Origin: DASQFQ01 sp963730115
GTDB taxonomy: Bacteria; Actinomycetota; Thermoleophilia; Solirubrobacterales; Solirubrobacteraceae
Direction: 5' to 3'
Assembly (NCBI GenBank): GCA_963730115.1
Contig: CAVSQM010000012.1
Location: 186,001 to 250,000 of the forward strand
DNA length: 64,000 nt
Of this stretch, positions 59,016 through 64,000 are shown one piece after another (the stretch's first letter is position 1; the number at the start of each line of letters is the position of its first letter). The notes under the pieces were generated by a model. That model had not been told where the DNA came from. It saw only the letters and a program-made list of their open reading frames with translations, and made no database searches. The translations under genes and the position numbers were made by a program.

Positions 59016-59978
59016 CTAGTTGTAGAGCGCGGGTTTCTCCGTCAACTCGACCTCGGTCCGCTCGCCGCTCGCCAGCGACTCCAGGCACGCGTCGGCGACC
59101 GCGTTGGCGGCGTAGCCGTCCCACGCGGTCGGGGCATCCTGGACGCCGTGGACCCAGCAGTCGAGCTCGCGCCGGTAGGCGGTCGCGAAGCGGGCGCGGA
59201 AGTCGGGCTCGACCTGCTCGGCGAGCCGCAGCGTGCCGCTCTCCCCGACCAGCTCGCAGCGGATGTCGTAGCCGTAGCGGGCGTTGACGAACACCTCGAC
59301 GTCGATCAGCACGCCGCTCGCGGTCTCGAGCAGGATCAGCTGCGGGTCGCGCAGGTTGTCCGGGGCCTGGCGGGTCGAGCGCGGCGCGCGCACGGTGGCG
59401 GCGACGATCTCCTCCCCCAGCAGCCAGCGGTTGATGTCGATCTCGTGCACGCACGAGCTCGTGATCAGCATCTCCGACGTGTAGATGGCCGGCGCGATCG
59501 CGTTGCGGTGCGCGCAGTGGACGAGCAGCACCTCGCCGACGCCGCCGTTCTCGAGCCCTGCCTTGATCTCGCCGTAGCCGGGGTCGAAGCGGCGCATGAA
59601 GCCGAGCGAGACCAGCCGCCGGCCGGCCGCGACCTCGGCCTCGATCACGCGCAGGCACGCCTCGGCCGTGGTGGCGAGCGGCTTCTCGCACAGCACCGGC
59701 TTGCCGGCCTCGATGCAGGCGAGCACGAACTCCTCGTGGGTGGCGTCGAACGAGGCGACCACGACGCGGTCGACGTCGGGATCGGCGATCAGCTCGTGCG
59801 GGTCGCTGAACGCACGGCCGCCGCCCTCGCGGGCGGCTGCCTGCGCGCGCTCGGGATCGGCGTCGGCGACCGCTGCGACGCGGGCGCCGTCGACCGCCGC
59901 GGTGAGCGTCCGCACATGGTCGGTGCCCATCATCCCGGCGCCGATCACGCCGACGCCGACTGTCTTGACCGTGCTCAT
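59016..59978 (-). CDS. iolG: Inositol 2-dehydrogenase
   Basis: 320-residue Gfo/Idh/MocA oxidoreductase that oxidises myo-inositol to 2-keto-myo-inositol with NAD. The NAD motif is GVIGAGMMGTDHVRTL. The family EKP motif is VLCEKPLATTAEA. The catalytic region HEIDINRWLLGE has Asp and His in the IolG pattern. The end TAYRRELDCWVHGV and YAANAVADACLESL is typical. ATG 59978 overlaps mmsA's stop by four bases. It is the last of four leftward iol genes in this window. Confidence 0.9.
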   Translation of the reverse strand: MSTVKTVGVGVIGAGMMGTDHVRTLTAAVDGARVAAVADADPERAQAAAREGGGRAFSDPHELIADPDVDRVVVASFDATHEEFVLACIEAGKPVLCEKPLATTAEACLRVIEAEVAAGRRLVSLGFMRRFDPGYGEIKAGLENGGVGEVLLVHCAHRNAIAPAIYTSEMLITSSCVHEIDINRWLLGEEIVAATVRAPRSTRQAPDNLRDPQLILLETASGVLIDVEVFVNARYGYDIRCELVGESGTLRLAEQVEPDFRARFATAYRRELDCWVHGVQDAPTAWDGYAANAVADACLESLASGERTEVELTEKPALYN

Positions 59979-61485
59979 ACCGCCGTCGGGAAGTGCATGT
60001 GCCCGCGGTGGTGGGAGGCGTCCTTCGCCTCGTCCGGCCAGCGGCTCGTGACCACCTTGCCGCGGGTGTAGAACTTGATCCCCTCCGGCCCGTGGACGTG
60101 CTTGTCGCCGAACAGCGACGACTTCCAGCCGCCGAACGAGTAGAACGCCATCGGCACCGGGATCGGCACGTTGATCCCGATCATGCCGACCTGGACCTGG
60201 CGCTGGAAGTAGCGCGCGGCCTGGCCGGAGGAGGTGAAGATCGCCGTGCCGTTGGCGTACGGGTTGGCGTTGATGAGCTCGATCGCCTCGGCGAGCGTCT
60301 CCACCCGCACGACCGCCAGCACCGGGCCGAAGATCTCGTCGCGGTAGACGTCCATCTCGGGCGTGACGCCGTCGAGCAGCGTCGGGCCGACGAAGAAGCC
60401 GTCGCCGTCGACCTCGAGCGTGCGGCCGTCGACCACGACCGCGGCGCCCTGCTCGTCGCCGGAGTCGATGTAGCCGGTGATGCGGTCGCGCGCCTGCGCG
60501 GTGACGACCGGGCCCATGTCGGAGTCGGGCTCGAGACCCGGGCCGACCTTGATCGCCTCGGCCTTCTCCTTCAGGCGCTCGATCAGCGGCTCGGCGGCAT
60601 CGCCGACCGCCACGGCGACCGCGATCGCCATGCAGCGCTGGCCGGCCGAGCCGAAGCCCGCGGCGGTCAGGTGGTTGGCGGCGAAGTCGAGGTCCGCGTC
60701 GGGCATCACGACGGCATGGTTCTTCGCCCCGCCCAGCGCCTGCACCCGCTTGCCCGAAGCGCTCGCCTTGCCGTGCACGTAGCTGGCGATCGGCGTCGAG
60801 CCGACGAACGAGACGGCGTCGATGTCCGGGTGGTCGAGGATCGCGTCGACCGCGACCTTGTCGCCGTGCACGACGTTGAAGACGCCGTCGGGCAGCCCCG
60901 CCTCGGCGTACAGCTCGGCGATGAAGTTCGAGGCCGACGGGTCGCGCTCGGACGGCTTGAGCACGAACGTGTTGCCGGTCGCGATCGCCATCGGGTGCAT
61001 CCACATCGGGACCATCACCGGGAAGTTGAACGGCGTGATCCCGGCGCACACGCCGAGCGGCTGGCGGAACGAGAACGAGTCGACGTCGGTGGAGACCTGG
61101 TCGGAGTACTCGCCCTTGACGAGCTGCGGGAGCCCGCACGCGTACTCGGCGACCTCCATGCCGCGGATGACCTCGCCCTTGGCGTCGTCGACCACCTTGC
61201 CGTGCTCGGAGGCGACGATCCGCGCGAGCTCGTCGGCGTGCTGCTCGACGAGGTTGCGGAACGCGAACATGATCCGCGAGCGGCGGACCACGCTCACCTC
61301 CTTCCAGGACTCGAACGCCTCGCGCGCCGCGGCCACCGCGGCGTCGACGTCGGCCGGCTCGGCGAGCAGGACCTGGGCCTGCTGGCCGCCGGTCGCGGGA
61401 TCCCAGATCGGGGACGTGCGGGTCGACTGGCCGGCTGTCTCGGCGCCGCCGATGCGGTGCTGGATGGTCTTGAGGTCGACGGTGG

Positions 61486-61489
<4 letters not shown>
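59975..61489 (-). CDS. mmsA: Methylmalonate-semialdehyde dehydrogenase (CoA-acylating)
   Basis: 504-residue aldehyde dehydrogenase of the MmsA/IolA type that converts malonic or methylmalonic semialdehyde to acetyl-CoA or propionyl-CoA, the last step of inositol catabolism. The catalytic Cys is in FGSAGQRCMAIAVAV. The usual ALDH general-base ELGG is replaced by QALGGAKNHAVV, a hallmark of MmsA. Other blocks are GVCAGITPFNFPVMVPMWM and GGWKSSLFGDKHVHGPEGI. GTG 61489 overlaps iolD's stop as GTGA. The product propionyl-CoA is also the expected end product of the BMC pathway. Confidence 0.93.
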
Positions 61490-63311
<1,822 letters not shown>

Positions 63312-63315
<4 letters not shown>

Positions 63316-64000
63316 GCGGGCCTCCTCGACTTCTCGTACGGCAGTCGCGGGTCGACCTCCTGGCCTTCCCAGCTGTCCCGGATCCAGGCGTGGGCCGGGT
63401 CGTCGGTGAACTGCCACGCCCGCTCGCCGGGCCCGGCCATCACGTTCAGGTAGTAGAGGTCGTAGCCGGGCGCGGCCATCGACGGGCCGTGGTAGCCGCT
63501 CGGCAGCAGCACGTGGTCGCCGGAGCGGACCTCCTCGAGGATGTCGATCTCCGGCCCGTAGGCGCGCTGGTAGGCGAAGCCGCCGTCGGCGACCTCGAAG
63601 TAGTAGATCTCCTCGAGCGCGGTCTCGACGCCGGGGATGTCCTCGTCGTGCTTGTGCGGCGGATAGCTCGACCAGTTGCCGCCGGGTGTGATCACCTCGA
63701 CCGCGATGAGGCGGTCGGCGAAGTCCGTGTCGGGCCCGCAGAAGTTGTTGATCTGGCGGCTCATCCGGCCGGCGCCACGCAGCTCGATCGCCACCTCGTC
63801 GACGTAGCGCGGCTCGAGGCGGTTGAGCGCGCGGGAGGACGGCAGCGCGACGCGGCCGTGGGCGGAGATCTCCACGCGCGCATCGCGGGGCGAGTAGACG
63901 AAGTCGGTCGGGCCGTCGAACACGCCGTCGCGGCCGCGCAGCGTGAACGGCTCGCCGTCGACGGTGACCTCCGCCCCGCCCTCGAGCGGGAGCACGATCA
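63312..64000 (-). CDS. iolB: 5-deoxy-glucuronate isomerase, N-terminus cut by window edge
   Basis: About 229 codons of the C-terminal bicupin part are visible; the N-terminus lies beyond position 64000. The cupin metal site is in SSYPPHKHDEDIPG followed by EEIYYFEVADGGFAYQRAYG and HVLLPSGYHGPSMAAPGYDL. The end DDPAHAWIRDSWEGQEVDPR is typical IolB. It isomerises 5-deoxy-glucuronate to 2-deoxy-5-keto-gluconate. Stop overlaps the iolD ATG, so iolB leads the operon seen here; more iol genes such as iolC or iolE may lie to the right. Confidence 0.92.

Overview
The window is very GC-rich actinobacterial DNA with tightly packed genes and many GTG and TTG starts. Most same-strand neighbours overlap by ATGA, GTGA or TGATG. 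The gene mix (split SpoIIE/STAS/HATPase partner-switch proteins, DUF7144, FG-GAP receptor kinase, RMM-type microcompartment, inositol operon, many secreted proteins with Cys-paired C-terminal modules) suggests a soil member of Thermoleophilia, probably Solirubrobacterales. No rRNA or tRNA is present to confirm this. I saw no phage, IS element or CRISPR.

Layout. 1-15.8 kb: mostly housekeeping, stress and signalling genes: a BrkB-family membrane protein, a SpoIIE phosphatase with STAS protein, universal stress proteins, a lipase-like hydrolase, DedA/TVP38 and AI-2E-family membrane proteins, an arginase-family enzyme, a diguanylate cyclase and a large LuxR/MalT-type regulator. 15.9-24.9 kb: a methionine aminopeptidase, then a leftward polyol-type operon (Zn-dehydrogenase, GntR regulator, FGGY kinase, GlpD-like oxidase, GlpK-like kinase, FAD oxidoreductase) diverging from a TIM-barrel enzyme. 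24.9-35.1 kb: a leftward bacterial microcompartment (BMC) locus whose order of kinase, BMC-T, BMC-H, BMC-vertex, hypothetical, BMC-T and aldehyde dehydrogenase matches the Rhodococcus/Mycobacterium (RMM, aminoacetone/1-amino-2-propanol) microcompartment. It also has an aminotransferase-fold phospho-lyase candidate, a dehydrogenase, a glutamine amidotransferase, a GntR regulator and an amino-acid permease. 35.2-43.8 kb: a secreted protein of unknown function, HyuA/HyuB hydantoinase/oxoprolinase genes, a secreted peptidase and a DedA protein. 44-51.6 kb: a DUF4253 lipoprotein, then an operon of DUF485 protein, SSS symporter, DpgC-like cofactor-free dioxygenase homologue and phenylacetate-CoA ligase, followed by a winged-helix regulator and a small adenylate kinase. 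51.6-58.9 kb: an OafA-type acyltransferase, an FG-GAP receptor Ser/Thr kinase diverging from an FHA-HTH protein, a TauE exporter, an SDR and a 47-residue peptide. 59-64 kb: a myo-inositol catabolic operon iolB-iolD-mmsA-iolG that runs off the right edge.

How the genes work together. In the BMC, established RMM/AAUM biochemistry predicts aminoacetone/1-amino-2-propanol -> aminopropanol phosphate (kinase) -> propionaldehyde (phospho-lyase) -> propionyl-CoA (aldehyde dehydrogenase), with the volatile aldehyde kept inside the shell. Related palindromes (TTGTC-N1/2-GACAA) lie before the BMC operon, before the permease and between the Zn-dehydrogenase operon and the TIM-barrel gene, which suggests linked GntR control.

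Two window-wide signals stand out. Eleven conserved genes carry about fifteen frame breaks, and each is explained by one extra base, so most are probably sequence errors and not gene death. Eight convergent gene pairs overlap by exactly four bases (CTAG, CTAA or TTAG), sharing their stop codons.
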